Shown here piece by piece: positions 51,619 to 62,048 of a stretch of 64,000 nt of DNA. This DNA is from Rebecca billardiae RCC1528. Its lineage: Eukaryota > Haptophyta. Positions within the stretch are counted from its first letter, which is position 1; each line of letters starts with the position of its first letter. The position numbers were made by a program, and so were the translations under genes. The DNA lies in assembly GCA_965240325.2 (NCBI GenBank), contig OZ251223.1, positions 558,001-622,000 on the forward strand. The letters are read 5' to 3'. The notes beneath the pieces are model-generated. The model was not told the DNA's origin and did not search any database. It saw nothing but the letters and a program-made list of their open reading frames with translations.

Positions 51619-54600
51619 TTATTGATGGTCCGGCGCTCCGGTGCCGCCGCGCGCACCACGCCCACTGCTGCGGTCACCGCGACCGCCGCCGCCACCGCCA
51701 GACGTACTCCCGCGCGGCCCCATGGCGGGCAGTGCGCACGCGTTCGGGTTGCGCACCGGCTCGTCCATGTAGGCCGCGGCGAGCGGGATCGGCGTGTCGT
51801 CGTCATCTGCCGCGCGCCTCAGCACCAGCTGCTTGAGCTCGCGCCGCTCGCGCTCCTCGGTGGCTTCGTGCTGAATGTGCGTCTGCGCGAGGCCCGAGCT
51901 CACCGGGACGCGCAGCTCGGCGACCCGATTCTTGTTGTGCCCTTTCTTGCTCAGCAGCCGCAGGCCGACTGTGCCTTCCGCCTCGGCCGTCGAGCTCGCC
52001 GCCATCGCATCGGCCGAGCCGCTGCCGCCGCCGTCCGCGCCACGGCCGAGCTTGCTCACCGCGGGCAGGCTGAGCGCGCCGCCCGCGGCGCCAGCGGCGC
52101 GGATCTGGCGCTGCCCTTCGAGCGACTCGCTCACCAGCGAGCTCATCAGCCGCTCAAACTCCGCCTCCTCAGCAGCTGTCGGGCGCGTCGGCGTCGCTGG
52201 CTTCTTGGCGCCGGCCGGCCCGTCGAAGCGGCGTGCGGCGCCGGCGCGCGGAGAGCCCGCCTCCGCGCCGTCCGGATCGGCGTCATCAGCGTCCGCGCCG
52301 TCAGCGTCGGCATCGTCGTCGTCCGCGTCCCCGTCATCATCGCTGTCGCCCGGCTCTTCGCGCGCCGTCCCGCCGTCGCCGCCGTCGCCGCTCGCCCCCT
52401 CGTTCTCCGCGCCCTCCGTGCGTCCGAGGGCGTCCCACGTCCTGGCGGCGGCGGCGGCGGACGCCGCGGCGCGCTGCGAGCGCGCCCGCTGCTGCGTCTT
52501 GCCGCGCATGTGCCTGGGCAGCGCGAGGTCCTCCCACGCGCGCCGCTCGCGCTCTCGCACGTCCGCCACGCCCTCCGCCACGCTCGCATACCGCCGCATC
52601 CGCGGCCGCAGCGCCTCGAGCAGATCGGCGACGGCGAACTGCACGTCGAGCGTCGCGCGCTTTGAGAGCACGAGCAGCTGGAAATAATTCAAAAAGTGGT
52701 TCAGCCGCCGCTTGCTGCGGCCGGCGGAGAAGTAGCCGCCGCACGCCTCGAGCAGCGCGCACACGAGCCGCGCGCGCGTGCAGTCGTCCGCGCTCTCCTT
52801 CAGGTCGAGCTGCGCCTCGTCGAACTCGGGCACGCCCGGCGCCGCCGACGGCGGCGCGCCGGCGCCGCCGCCCGCGCCGCTCGCAGCCCTCGCCGCGCGC
52901 GCCGCCCACGCCTCGTGCCTCCGAGCGTGCGCGACGTGCGCGGGCACGTGCGCGGCCGTGGGGAACCAGTCGCCGGGCAGCGGCCGCGCGAAGGGCACGA
53001 GCACGTGCAGCAGCTCGAACACGTGCGTCGCGTTGAGCACGCGGTAGTTGAAGAGCTCGCCCAGCAGGCGCGCGCGGCACGTGAGGAGCTGCAGCTCGCG
53101 CTGCTGCGGCCGGCCGCCGGCGCGCGACACAAAGTGCTCGAGCAGGAGGTCGACCCAGCGGCCGGTGGCGTCGTCCCTGTGGCGCGCGAGGCCGGAGATG
53201 AGCGACGCGACGAGCGGGAGCGCGTCGAAGCGCGACTCGCACGCCGCGAGCAGGCACGACAGCACGAACGCCTCGAGGCCTGGGTCGGCGTCCCACGGCA
53301 GTTTCCGGAACTTTCCGAGTGTGCGGTCGACCGTCGCCTCGCTCAGCTCGGCGAGCAGCAGGTGGCGGACGTACGCGCGCACGGGCGAGAGCGGCGGCTC
53401 GGGCGGCGCCCGCGCCACCGGCTCGGCCGGGTAGCACTGCGCCACCGCTGCCTCGATCTGCGCGTCCGCCTCCTCATCCATCGAGCGCGCGTTCTTGAGT
53501 CGTAGCGTGAGAGCCAGAAGCGGCGCGCACTGGCCGTGCGTCGGCGCGGCGCGGTAGAGGAAGCGGCCGCACGCGTCGAGCAGCGCGCAGAACGTGTCGA
53601 CGCACGCGCGCTCCTCGAACGCGTCGAGCAGCGCGCGCAGCCGCCCGAGCACCTCCGACGGCGGCAGCACGCCCACCTTGCACAGCTCGCCCGCATACGC
53701 GGCGGCGCGTGCGCACGCCTCCGCTCGCGCCGCGCCGCGCAGCGGCTTCGCCGAGCCGTCGGCGCCCGCGCCCTGCGGCGCGGGTGCGTGGCGCGTGGTG
53801 AGGTCGTCGATGGGCGCGAGCACCCTCGCGCACAGCTCCGCGGACACGTGCGCGAACCCGGCGGCGTGCAGCGTCGCCATCAGCCTCGCATAGTGAGGCA
53901 GCAGCTCCGAGCGGCCCGGAGGCGGCGCCGCGAGCGCGCGCGCCAGCCGCCTCGGCACCTCCCGGACCCCGGCGTAGCACAGCTCCTCGGCCAGCCGGTC
54001 GACCTTGGCCTTCGAGGCGCACGCCGGCAGGGAGAGGAGCAGCGTGTCCACCGCGTGCGCGCTGGAGCCACCACCCGCGCCGCCTGCCGTGGAGCCGTCG
54101 GCCGACGCGGCACCGTCCGTGGCCGTCGCGCCCGCTTGCGCGTCCGCCGGCATCGTGCCAGATCCCAGCAGGGTCGCTGGGAGCGACGAGCGCAGGTCGA
54201 GGAGCTGCATGTACAGCGCCGCCTCCTCCTCGTCCGCCCACACCTCCATGCCCTCGTGGCCCTCCACCACGCGGCCCCCGTCGGCGCCGGACCCAGCCCC
54301 GCCGCCGTCCGCGCCGCCCCCGTCGGCGCTCGGCGCACCCTGCTGCTCGTCGCCCGCGGCCGCCAACTCAGGCAGCGGCAGGTTGAGCAGCTCGGCGAGG
54401 GCCGAGCAGCCGGAGGACAGCCGCTCGTGCGAGCGGCGCAGTGCGTCGTACGCCGCTGCCTGCTCGATCGGCAACTCGCCCGAGCTGAGCAGCTGCCGCC
54501 TGCGCGCGCGGCGCGGCAGGGCGCGCGCGAGACGTCGAGACATCCGGGGTCAGGGTCCTCCGCTCAGCAAGTGTCCGCGCGGCGCGCGCGCGCGCGCGCG

Positions 54601-55490
54601 CTCGCGTGTGTGTGCGTCTGCAGCGGCGTGGCGCCCGCGCACCGATTCGCCTTCTCCGCGCGCTGCAGCCGCGCGTGCTCGGACACGAGCTGCCGGCTCA
54701 CGAGCTTGTAGTAGCTCGAGAGCAGGCCGGTGAGCTGCTTCGCACTCGGCTCGGGGAGCAGCCCCGCTGCCTCGGCGCCGCTCGCGCTGCCGTCGCCGTT
54801 CTCGACGTCGGCCGCGGGGCGGGGTCGCGCGCCGAGCAGCGCGGGGCATACGTGCCGCACGAACCCGCTGATCGCCGGGAGGTTGGGCACGAGGAGCGCC
54901 GAGGGCTCCGCCGCGTTGGCCGCCGACTTGGCAGCGTCGGCGTCCTGCTTCGCCACGTCCTTGATCGCGGTCAGAACGGGCGCAAAGTCGGTGCACACGC
55001 CGGCGCAGTACAGCTCGCCGAGCAGGCGGAGGCTCATGCGCTTACGCGCGAGCCGCGCGGCGCGCTCGGCCTCGCTCTCGCTCGAGGGCGCCGCCACGCT
55101 CGCCTGCTTGTGCACCAGCGGCACAAGCTCGTCTCGGAAGTCGGCGTACGCGCGGTGCATCGCAGAGGCGATCTCGAGCGCGGCCACGACGTCGCTCGAG
55201 CGCAGCTTCGCCTCAGCGATCGCAGCGGCGACTTCGGACACGTACAGCCGGAGGTTGAGCCGGTGCAGCTCGTCGAGGAGGGGCTGCCGCGTCTCCTCGG
55301 AGAGAGCGCGCACGCGCCGGACCAGCGCCGTCGCCTTCTTGGTGTTGCTCTCGAGGCCGCGGAGGTTGCTGCCGTCCGGCGGGTGCTCGTTCGCCGCGAG
55401 GTTCGCCTGGCGCATGGCCAGCCGAGCCTCGGCAGCGGCGGCTCCCTTTTCGTCGGCCGCTCGAGGCGCCGCCTCGGCGTGCGACGACAT
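51619..55490 (-). CDS. UPF2: UPF2 homologue, nonsense-mediated mRNA decay scaffold
   Basis: About 1242 residues from exons 54643-55490 and 51619-54499, close to the size of animal UPF2. The 143-nt intron (GTGCGC...GCAG, phase 2) gives EKANR-RQLLSSGELP, matching the conserved NRxIL-x-KGEL region. MIF4G domain 1 is at about 42-280 (SNLRGLESNTKKATALVRRV). Domain 2 is at about 430-645 (LPHYARLMATLHAAGF, LLDACGRFLYR). Domain 3, which binds UPF3, is at about 655-930 (VRHLLLAELSEATVDRTL, FRKLPWD, LGELFNYRVLN, LEACGGYFSAGRSKRRL). An acidic stretch and the C-terminal UPF1-binding segment follow (LLSKKGHNKNRVAELRVPVS, EERERRELKQLVL), then an RGG-like tail. UPF2 bridges UPF1 and UPF3 on mRNAs with premature stops, in the cytoplasm. 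The start is uncertain: ATG 55550 would add 20 residues. Confidence 0.93.
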
Positions 55491-55882
55491 CGTGGCTGCG
55501 GCGGCGATGTCTTCAGCGCCACTCAGAAGACGATCAGCATGGAGGCTCATTGGCTGCCGGACGTGCTCGTGGGGTCTGCCGCCCCGGCGGTCCAGCGCGG
55601 GCGTGGCTGCGGTCGGCGGGCCGTCTGATTGGTCTGCGCGGCCGTTCAGGTCCGAGAGCGCCTCTCGCGCGCCTCGGATGAGGGCGGGGAGTGCCGGCGC
55701 ACGGCACGCGCCTCCCCGGAGGTGCAAACATTGCGCGTCAACCGGCGGCGCGGAGCGGCCGTCGGCAACGCTGGCCACACCGCTGTCAAAGCCTGACTGA
55801 GGTAGTCGTCAAGCTGCTGCTGGCGTGCAGCGGTGGCTGCATATATCACTCTCTAGTCAGTGAAAACAAATCCCCTTGCTCG

Positions 55883-57703
55883 TCATCGCGGAGGCGCCGA
55901 TCGCGAGCCGGCCAGGCCCAGGGCTGCACACGCCAGGGCAGCCTTCTTCCCGCCGATGAGCTTCAGCCGCGTCATTTGCCTACACAGCCGCTCGCGCGCG
56001 TCGGGCCCTTCGTCACCGCCTCGCCGCCGCGCGCGCTTGCCGCCGAGCCGGAAGCTCTGTGCCAGGCGGTCGCAGCACGCAGAGTTGAGATTCACAATCT
56101 CCTGCCCGTGCAGGCACGCCATCTCGGAGACCTTCAGGCCGTAGCCGCCGCCGCCGTAGAAGAAGCGCTTGCCCGCGTGCAGCGCGTGCACCAGCTCGTC
56201 GTCCGGGTGCCCCCCCAGCCGCAGCGCGACGGTGGCGCCGCGCGCCTCGAAGTAGCGCCGGATCGCGAGCACGTACAGGCACGACTTGGTCACACTCTCC
56301 TGGACGGCCGTTACGTAACGGCCGTCCCCCAGCTCAAGCTGCCCGACGCCGCCGGCGTGCGCCGCGGCCATCAGCGTGAGGTTGTTGCCGGCCACGCAGT
56401 CCAAGCTCTGCAGCGGCAGCACGTACGCGTTCCGCACGATCGGACCCACGTGCGGGTAGAAGTACGTCTGCCGCCTCAGCATCTGCGCGAGCGAGTCCGG
56501 GGCTTCGTCGATCACGTCGCCGATGCGCAGGTGGATGGTGCTTGTCGACTGCGCGGGCGCGCGGCGGGAGGCGCGGGTGGCGTCGGGCGGCAGGCGGCGG
56601 CTCACGATCCGATACAGCGCGCGGTGGTCCGCCCAGCTCCCCGCCCACGACGGCGCGCTCTGGCCGCGCCACGCCTCGAGCTGCGCCAAGATGAACTCGG
56701 CCGCCAGCGAGCCGTTGAAGTCCGCGCACACGCGGCCGCACTCGCGCCCCTCCCAGGGGAAACCCTTGGTGATGAAGTCGCGGAGGCGGTAGCGCTCCCA
56801 GCCGCTGGGCGGGCGGAAGCGGCGCAGGAACGCCTCATCGTAGCACGGCGCGCTCTCGCGCTGCACCCGCGCGGCGGTGGCGCACTCGGCGGCGACGTCG
56901 GGCCAGCCAGGCGGTCGCTGCGCGCCGAGCGCACACGGCCGCGAGGTGTTGCCCCGGAGGGGCTGTGTGGGGTCGCCGCCATCGGCGAGCTCGCGCCAGC
57001 GCTTGGAGCGGCCAGACTGGGCGTAAGCGAGCGTGGCTGGGTGGATGAAGCTCAGCAGCTCCCTCCCGGAAAGCACAACCTCCCGACCGACGCCGCAGCA
57101 CGAGCCGGCGACGGAGCACGCGCACGCGAACGCTGAGCGCTCCGTGCTGCGCAGCAGTGGCGCCACGTGCTTCAGCCACGCGGGCGTGAGGCCGGTGGGC
57201 GAGCCGAGCTCGGCGACGATGCGCACGTCGATGCGTGCCAGCGACGCGGCGCTCATGAGCGCCCGGAGCGGCCCGATTCGGCTCGGGCACCTGAACGCGA
57301 TGACGCTGGGCTCTGTTGCATTCGGATCTGTGGCATTCGCCCCGCCTCCCCGCCAGGTGCGCAGGTCGAGCAGGCGTCGCGAGAGCTGCGAGGGCGAGAC
57401 ATGCTGCTCGGCGAACGCGCTTGAAAGCTTGGTCACGTAGTCGGGCACCCACGTGCACGCGTCGCACTCCGCCATCAGCTGCGCCCAAGTTTGCACAGCG
57501 TCGGTGAGCACGCACACGTACCGCTGCCGCAGGGAGTAGAACGCCTTCGGGGCGCGGTGAGCATCGTACACGTCAGGATCCGCCGCGAGCTTTGCCGGGT
57601 CGGCCCTCGCAGGACTGGGGTCGGCGGGGGCGACCCCGTGCAGTCCCCACGAGATGCAGAGCGCGGCGATGACGGCCGCGCCTCGACGTGCTCGCGCGGC
57701 CAT
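55883..57703 (-). CDS. Secreted/Golgi glycosyltransferase-like protein with HLRIGD motif
   Basis: 606 residues from ATG 57703, chosen because it opens a signal peptide (MAARARRGAAVIAALCISWG). No second membrane segment is seen. The N-terminal half is Cys-rich (CDACTWV, CACSVAGSCCG). TSTIHLRIGDVIDE (about 388-401) resembles the HxRxGD motif of GT-B fucosyltransferases and related GDP-sugar enzymes. A late GGHPDDELVHALHAGKRFFYGGGGYG (about 513-538) resembles the donor-binding stretch followed by a Gly-rich turn in such enzymes. N-glycosylation sites (NAT, NGS, NLT) fit the secretory pathway. Function as a fucosyl- or other glycosyltransferase is inferred from this partial pattern; I cannot name a family. 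The stop lies about 390 bp from the UPF2 start on the same strand. Confidence 0.6.
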   Translation of the reverse strand: MAARARRGAAVIAALCISWGLHGVAPADPSPARADPAKLAADPDVYDAHRAPKAFYSLRQRYVCVLTDAVQTWAQLMAECDACTWVPDYVTKLSSAFAEQHVSPSQLSRRLLDLRTWRGGGANATDPNATEPSVIAFRCPSRIGPLRALMSAASLARIDVRIVAELGSPTGLTPAWLKHVAPLLRSTERSAFACACSVAGSCCGVGREVVLSGRELLSFIHPATLAYAQSGRSKRWRELADGGDPTQPLRGNTSRPCALGAQRPPGWPDVAAECATAARVQRESAPCYDEAFLRRFRPPSGWERYRLRDFITKGFPWEGRECGRVCADFNGSLAAEFILAQLEAWRGQSAPSWAGSWADHRALYRIVSRRLPPDATRASRRAPAQSTSTIHLRIGDVIDEAPDSLAQMLRRQTYFYPHVGPIVRNAYVLPLQSLDCVAGNNLTLMAAAHAGGVGQLELGDGRYVTAVQESVTKSCLYVLAIRRYFEARGATVALRLGGHPDDELVHALHAGKRFFYGGGGYGLKVSEMACLHGQEIVNLNSACCDRLAQSFRLGGKRARRRGGDEGPDARERLCRQMTRLKLIGGKKAALACAALGLAGSRSAPPR

Positions 57704-58086
57704 GAGAGTTACTACCCGAAGATCAGCGTAGCGCCGTAGCCGATCATCGACATCGTATGTACAATACTTGGTCATCGGTTCAAAATCGGTTCGGCGGCTC
57801 TCAAATAAGAAATATAAACCGCGTCGGTTCGGCGCGCGCGTCTTTTACTATGATATCATACGACTCCGAAACCGTACTCAACGGCTCAACGCTCTACGGC
57901 TTCGTCATTAGTAGTACAGCTCTGTCAGCTTGGCCGTTTGGGCGTAACGACTGTGAACGTCATCGTCCGCAGCAGCAGACTGTCACCGCGCCGCAGCTGC
58001 CCTGACGACCAGCTGTCTTGACGGCTGCCACGGCACCGAGCAGGTAATCGTAAATCGGTCGCGCGTAGTCAAGCAACTATACAGAC
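57704..58086. other. Intergenic between PDAT and glycosyltransferase-like gene
   Basis: About 380 bp, AT-richer, containing a direct repeat of ATCGGTTC (57773-57795). It holds the upstream region of the glycosyltransferase-like gene and the 3' flank of PDAT. No gene was recognised. Confidence 0.5.
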
Positions 58087-60153
58087 TCACTCCTCACCCG
58101 CGGCCACAAGGTTGGCGTGGACTCGCGCGGCCACCTCGGGGAGGCGCGAGTCCACGCGATCCACGACCTCGTTGCCACGGCCAGCGGCGATCAGCAGCAG
58201 ATCGGAGTTGACCTCCTCATTCCCCAGGATGTCGACGTGGTCGGCCGTCGCCGGACCGGAGCGCAGGCCTGAGGCGACCACCTCGGCCCTCGTCGGCTCG
58301 CGGTGCCGGTACTCGCGCGCCACGGTGCGCGCACCCGCCGGGTTGCGCCGCGCGTTGGCGCGCCAGCCAGTGTAGCACATGAAGCCTGCGCTGATGGTGT
58401 GCACGGTGCCGTCGCCGTCCGTGTGGTGCACGCCGCTCGTGAGGTTCGTCGCGCTCTCGGGCCGCGACACGCTCCGGTCGATCACGAGTGGCACTGCATC
58501 CGGCCCAGGCCTGCCCCACGCGCCCGGCACCGAGCCGAGCTCGGGCGCGGGCGGCGCGCCTGGCGGCGGGGTGAGTACGTACGCACGCTCCGTCAAGATG
58601 CCCGTGCCGTACAGGCAGTAGGCCGCCATCGCCGGCGCGTGCGGAAGCGCCGTGCGCAGCGGGTTGGCCCAGGCCTCCTCCGGCGCCTCGCCGAACGCGG
58701 CCACGGGGCCCGCCGTCAAGTCCTGGTCCTCCAGGCTGAAGGGCATCGGCGCCGCGCCGCCGCCGTCCGCGTCGGCCGCGCCGCCGTCGGCAGCAGTAGC
58801 ATCGGCGGCGGCGGATGCGTCGTAGCTCAGGCTCGCGACTGCGTCGGCGGCGAGCGCGGCGAGCGCACCGTCCATGTCCATATCCGCGACGAGCCGTGCG
58901 TCGGCGCCTTCGCCCACGCGCCGCTGGATCACAGCGCCGAGCAAGCTCGCCTCACCGGCCGCCTCCGCAGCCGCAGCCTCAACGGCGTCGCGCGGCGCGT
59001 CATCAGGCGCAGCGGAGAGGCTGCCCCACACGGCGGCGCCGCCGCGCGGGAGCAGCGTGCGCGCGGCGGGCATCGCGCGGAGGAGCCGACGGCGCTGCCG
59101 CGGGCTCGCCACCGCGTCGAGCAGCGCGCCGAGCGGGCCCGGCAGCTGCGCAAACTCCTTCGACTCCCCTGCCAGCATCCCCATGACGACCTTGGGCGTG
59201 CCCAGCAGCGGGCCGGCGAGGAAGACGACCGCCTCGACGTGGCGGTCGAACCAGTCGGGCGGCTTGCCCGCGCCGTGGGGCGGCGGCGAGCCCACCCACT
59301 GCATGAAGTACTGCAGCAGGTTGCTCCCCATGCTGTGCCCCACCAGCACCGCCTTCTCGCCGCCGGACGCGCGCACCAGCCGCTCGACGCTGCCGAGCAC
59401 TTTTGAGAGGTAGCCGTCGCGAGCCTCGAGCAGGGCGAAGGGGATGCGCCAGTCGTACGGCTCGAGGGCGAGGTTCGACGCGGTGTACCCGATGTCCGCG
59501 AGGTTCTCGATCAGCCGCGACCACAGCCAGTAGTTGCCCGCGAAGAAGTCGGACGCCTGCATGCCTTCGGCCGCCCGCACGGCGATGCCCGGCGGGTCGG
59601 CGCCCGTCCGCCCGTCCACCTCCATGTGCTTGAGCCAGCAGTCCTTGTTGTTGAGCACGACCTTGACCATGTTGACCGAGCCCCACAGCCGCGCGCGGAA
59701 GTTGCCGTCCATGCACTTCTCCCCCGCCCACAGCTCGAGGCCAGACGACGTCAAGCCGGGTAGCATCAGCACCGGGTGCTTGGCGCGAAGGCCGCGCTCG
59801 CGCAGGACGAGGCCCGGCCGCGCGGCGTCGGCGGCGGGCTTCGCCGCGGCGGCGGCGGCGGCGTCGCGATCGAGCGCGCCGATGATGCGATCGCGCGCGG
59901 CGGAGCCCTCCGGAAGCACGGCTGCGAGCTGCTCCGAGATCGTGTCCAGTGCCGCTGCCCACGCCGAGCGCGGCGGCGCGCCGCCGTCGGCAAGACTGGT
60001 GGACGACGGCGCCGAGGTCGGGAGCGACAAGTCGTAGCGCACGCCACGCGACCACACGGCGGCGACTACTAACACGAGCACGGGCACGACGGTCGCCGCC
60101 CGTCGCGGGCCCCAGCGCGGCGAGGGCTCGCTGCGCGCGTCAGCCGTCGCCAT
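58087..60153 (-). CDS. PDAT: Phospholipid:diacylglycerol acyltransferase (LCAT family)
   Basis: 688 residues, one exon; ATG 60153 is the first true ATG of the frame. The N-terminus is basic with one membrane segment (about 19-34), as in PDATs. The LCAT-fold signatures are present: HPVLMLPGLTSSGLELW (oxyanion/lid region), FRARLWGS, CWLKHMEVD, GYWLW-like NYWLWSRLIENLADIGY, LEPYDWR, nucleophile elbow LVGHSMGSNLL (Ser about 274), and late HHTDGDGTVHTISAGFMC, which supplies the catalytic Asp or His region. PDAT moves an acyl chain from a phospholipid to diacylglycerol, making triacylglycerol independently of acyl-CoA, usually in the ER. An Ala/Asp-rich insertion (about 420-480) is atypical. The frame upstream of 60153 opens only with GTG. 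Family assignment is strong; the precise substrate is inferred. Confidence 0.92.
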   Translation of the reverse strand: MATADARSEPSPRWGPRRAATVVPVLVLVVAAVWSRGVRYDLSLPTSAPSSTSLADGGAPPRSAWAAALDTISEQLAAVLPEGSAARDRIIGALDRDAAAAAAAKPAADAARPGLVLRERGLRAKHPVLMLPGLTSSGLELWAGEKCMDGNFRARLWGSVNMVKVVLNNKDCWLKHMEVDGRTGADPPGIAVRAAEGMQASDFFAGNYWLWSRLIENLADIGYTASNLALEPYDWRIPFALLEARDGYLSKVLGSVERLVRASGGEKAVLVGHSMGSNLLQYFMQWVGSPPPHGAGKPPDWFDRHVEAVVFLAGPLLGTPKVVMGMLAGESKEFAQLPGPLGALLDAVASPRQRRRLLRAMPAARTLLPRGGAAVWGSLSAAPDDAPRDAVEAAAAEAAGEASLLGAVIQRRVGEGADARLVADMDMDGALAALAADAVASLSYDASAAADATAADGGAADADGGGAAPMPFSLEDQDLTAGPVAAFGEAPEEAWANPLRTALPHAPAMAAYCLYGTGILTERAYVLTPPPGAPPAPELGSVPGAWGRPGPDAVPLVIDRSVSRPESATNLTSGVHHTDGDGTVHTISAGFMCYTGWRANARRNPAGARTVAREYRHREPTRAEVVASGLRSGPATADHVDILGNEEVNSDLLLIAAGRGNEVVDRVDSRLPEVAARVHANLVAAGEE

Positions 60154-60836
60154 GCTTTCGGCGGGGAGTTCCGGCCGGTCCTCGAAACTGTACGACACTG
60201 TACTACCCAGATAGTCTAATGGTAGTCTAATACAATTTACTATGATTTAACGTGCACACTTGGTTAAGGCGTGTACTTTTATAAATTCCCCTTTATAACG
60301 GGCTCCGGGTGATCAGACTGGCGGCCGAAGCCTCCAGCCCTACCCTGGCCAGCCCACTGTGATAGACGAAAACTGTCATGGTGTAACGTATGACATTCAT
60401 GACTACGGCGGAACCCGAGGCTCCGCGGGCCTCGTCAATGTGACCACACACCGAGGATCGCAGCCAACAATGCAGCGTGACAGCTCAGTGCGTGCGACGC
60501 CTACGCACCGCAAACGCTGCGGCCTGCACACCTGTGCAGGCCGTGGCACGGGCATCGCGGACGGGGCGACGGCTCTCGTCACTCCGCTCTGTCGTCAGGC
60601 TCGGCCTTCTGCGCACCAAATCGGCCCCGCGACAACCATGATGCACGCAAGACCCGCGAAGGACGCCTCCGGACGACGCGCGGCATGGATTCCACACAGC
60701 GGCTGGGGTCGTGCTCCACGGTCTCCCTCGCGCGTGCGAGGCTACGGCTGTCACAGCCATCCGCCAGCCGGGCGGCGAAGGGCAGGTCGCCGCACACAGC
60801 GGCACTGAGCCCACGCCGGCCGCACACGGCACGCCC
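60154..60836. other. Intergenic with R1 repeat copy
   Basis: It contains the PDAT upstream region, repeat R1 (60275-60357) and the 3' flank of the Tic20 gene. TACAATTTACTATGATTTAA near 60230, continuing to CACTTGGTTAAGG, also occurs at about 45688-45726, so a further short repeat is present. No gene was recognised. Confidence 0.5.
60275..60357 (+). repeat. Dispersed repeat R1, copy
   Basis: TTATAAATTCCCCTTTATAA to CCTACCCTGGCCAGCCC, nearly identical to the first part of 42165-42290. Confidence 0.8.
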
Positions 60837-61772
60837 TCACCAGCGAGGGCCGCTCTGCGAGTCCGCGGCGTCCGAGATGAACGGGATGCCCTTGGGCAAG
60901 AAGCCGACGACGTTCGCGAGCGTGCAGTAGCCGATGGACGCCATGAGCGCGTAGAACAGCGCCGACTGCACCTCGGTCGGCAGGCCGACCGCGCCCTTGG
61001 TCACAAAGTCCACCAGCCCGGCAATCAGCCAGGGCAGGCTGACGATAATGTCAAGAATGATCGCCTGGCGCATGTTGTACCGCAGGCCGAAGGGCAGCGC
61101 GTAGTTCTGCGAGAGGGAGGAGACGAGGATGAAGAAGCCCAGCGTGCCGAACGGCACGGCGTTCCAGTACGACGCCGCCTGCAGCAGCGGGATCCACGGG
61201 TCGACGGGCGGCGCGAGCGATGCGCCGTCAAGCAGCGGCACAAGGTAGACAGCGACGGCGCCGAGCCGGCCGAGGGGCTCGAGGTTGGAGAACTCGAGGT
61301 CGAGCTGCAGCAGCTGGCGCTCGTCGCGGTCTCCGCCGCCGCCGCGCGGCGGCGGCGTCGTGCGCTTCTGCACCTCCGTCTCCACCTTGATGTTGAATGG
61401 CAGATCGAGTCTCGCCTTCTCCTCGACTGCGCGCGCGCCGTCGCCCGGTGTGCCGTCCGCACTGGGCTCGACGGGGGCGGGAGGCGGGGGTGGGGGCGGG
61501 CGCGGCTTGGCGAACTCGTTGAGCTGCTTCATCTCCTGCACTTCAGCCCGCAGGGCCTCCGTCTCGTTGCGCAGGCGCTCGACAACGTCTGAGAGCTGCC
61601 GGCCGTCGTCTGACGCGAGCACGCGTGCGCGCGGGGCGCGCACAAAGGCGTGCGGGCGGCCGAGGGCACCCAGCGCGGCAGAGCGCGCGACGTATCTCGA
61701 AGACACCGCCGCGAGCATGGGCGGAGGTGCCCACAGCGCAAGGAGCAGCCAGCCCGTCGCGCGAGCCGCCAT
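60837..61772 (-). CDS. TIC20: Tic20-family plastid import translocon protein
   Basis: 311 residues, one exon. ATG 61772 opens a signal peptide (MAARATGWLLLALWAPPPMLA); ATG 61808 would prepend 12 basic residues and weaken it. The signal peptide is followed by an Arg/Ala-rich, acidic-poor stretch (about 24-54), giving the bipartite plastid-targeting layout of algae with complex plastids. A short coiled coil (LSDVVERLRNETEALRAEVQEM) and a poly-Pro linker come next. The Tic20 core lies at about 165-300: VAVYLVPLLDGASLAP, PFGTLGFFILVSSLSQNYALPF, RYNMRQAIILDIIVSLPWL, VQSALFYALMASIGYCTLANVVG, predicting four membrane helices. Tic20 forms part of the inner-envelope protein-conducting channel. It is divergent to the sulfotransferase at 62049. 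Confidence 0.93.
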   Translation of the reverse strand: MAARATGWLLLALWAPPPMLAAVSSRYVARSAALGALGRPHAFVRAPRARVLASDDGRQLSDVVERLRNETEALRAEVQEMKQLNEFAKPRPPPPPPPAPVEPSADGTPGDGARAVEEKARLDLPFNIKVETEVQKRTTPPPRGGGGDRDERQLLQLDLEFSNLEPLGRLGAVAVYLVPLLDGASLAPPVDPWIPLLQAASYWNAVPFGTLGFFILVSSLSQNYALPFGLRYNMRQAIILDIIVSLPWLIAGLVDFVTKGAVGLPTEVQSALFYALMASIGYCTLANVVGFLPKGIPFISDAADSQSGPRW

Positions 61773-62048
61773 GGTCCTTCCGCCGCCGACTCTTCGCGCG
61801 AGTGCCATCAGATTCGGCGCTTACCAGTACGGGCACTCCACCGCTCGGGCTGGTCATCCGGAGAGTGGGGCCGCCTCGGGTCGAGCCGGACTACCGGAGC
61901 CGCCGCCGCCGCCGCCGCCCTCTATTTCTTCGCCGCCCTCGCTTTTTAAAATGCATCGAACTCTGCTCGAGCAGCAATCTCAAATCAGCATGCCGCCAGG
62001 CCTGCTCGGCCCTCCCGCGTCGTCCCCTCCCCGCACGTGACGACCACG
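61773..62048. promoter_or_regulatory. Divergent promoter, TIC20 / sulfotransferase
   Basis: 276 bp between opposite ATG codons. It has a (CCG)n run at about 61899-61918 and a TTTTTAAAA element at about 61943-61951, roughly 100 bp before the sulfotransferase ATG. Shared control is inferred from geometry. Confidence 0.45.

Noticed and set aside
54564-55778. UPF2 start at 55778
   Set aside because: That position is GTG, and it would leave only about 100 bp to the next gene. ATG 55490 (or 55550) is more likely.
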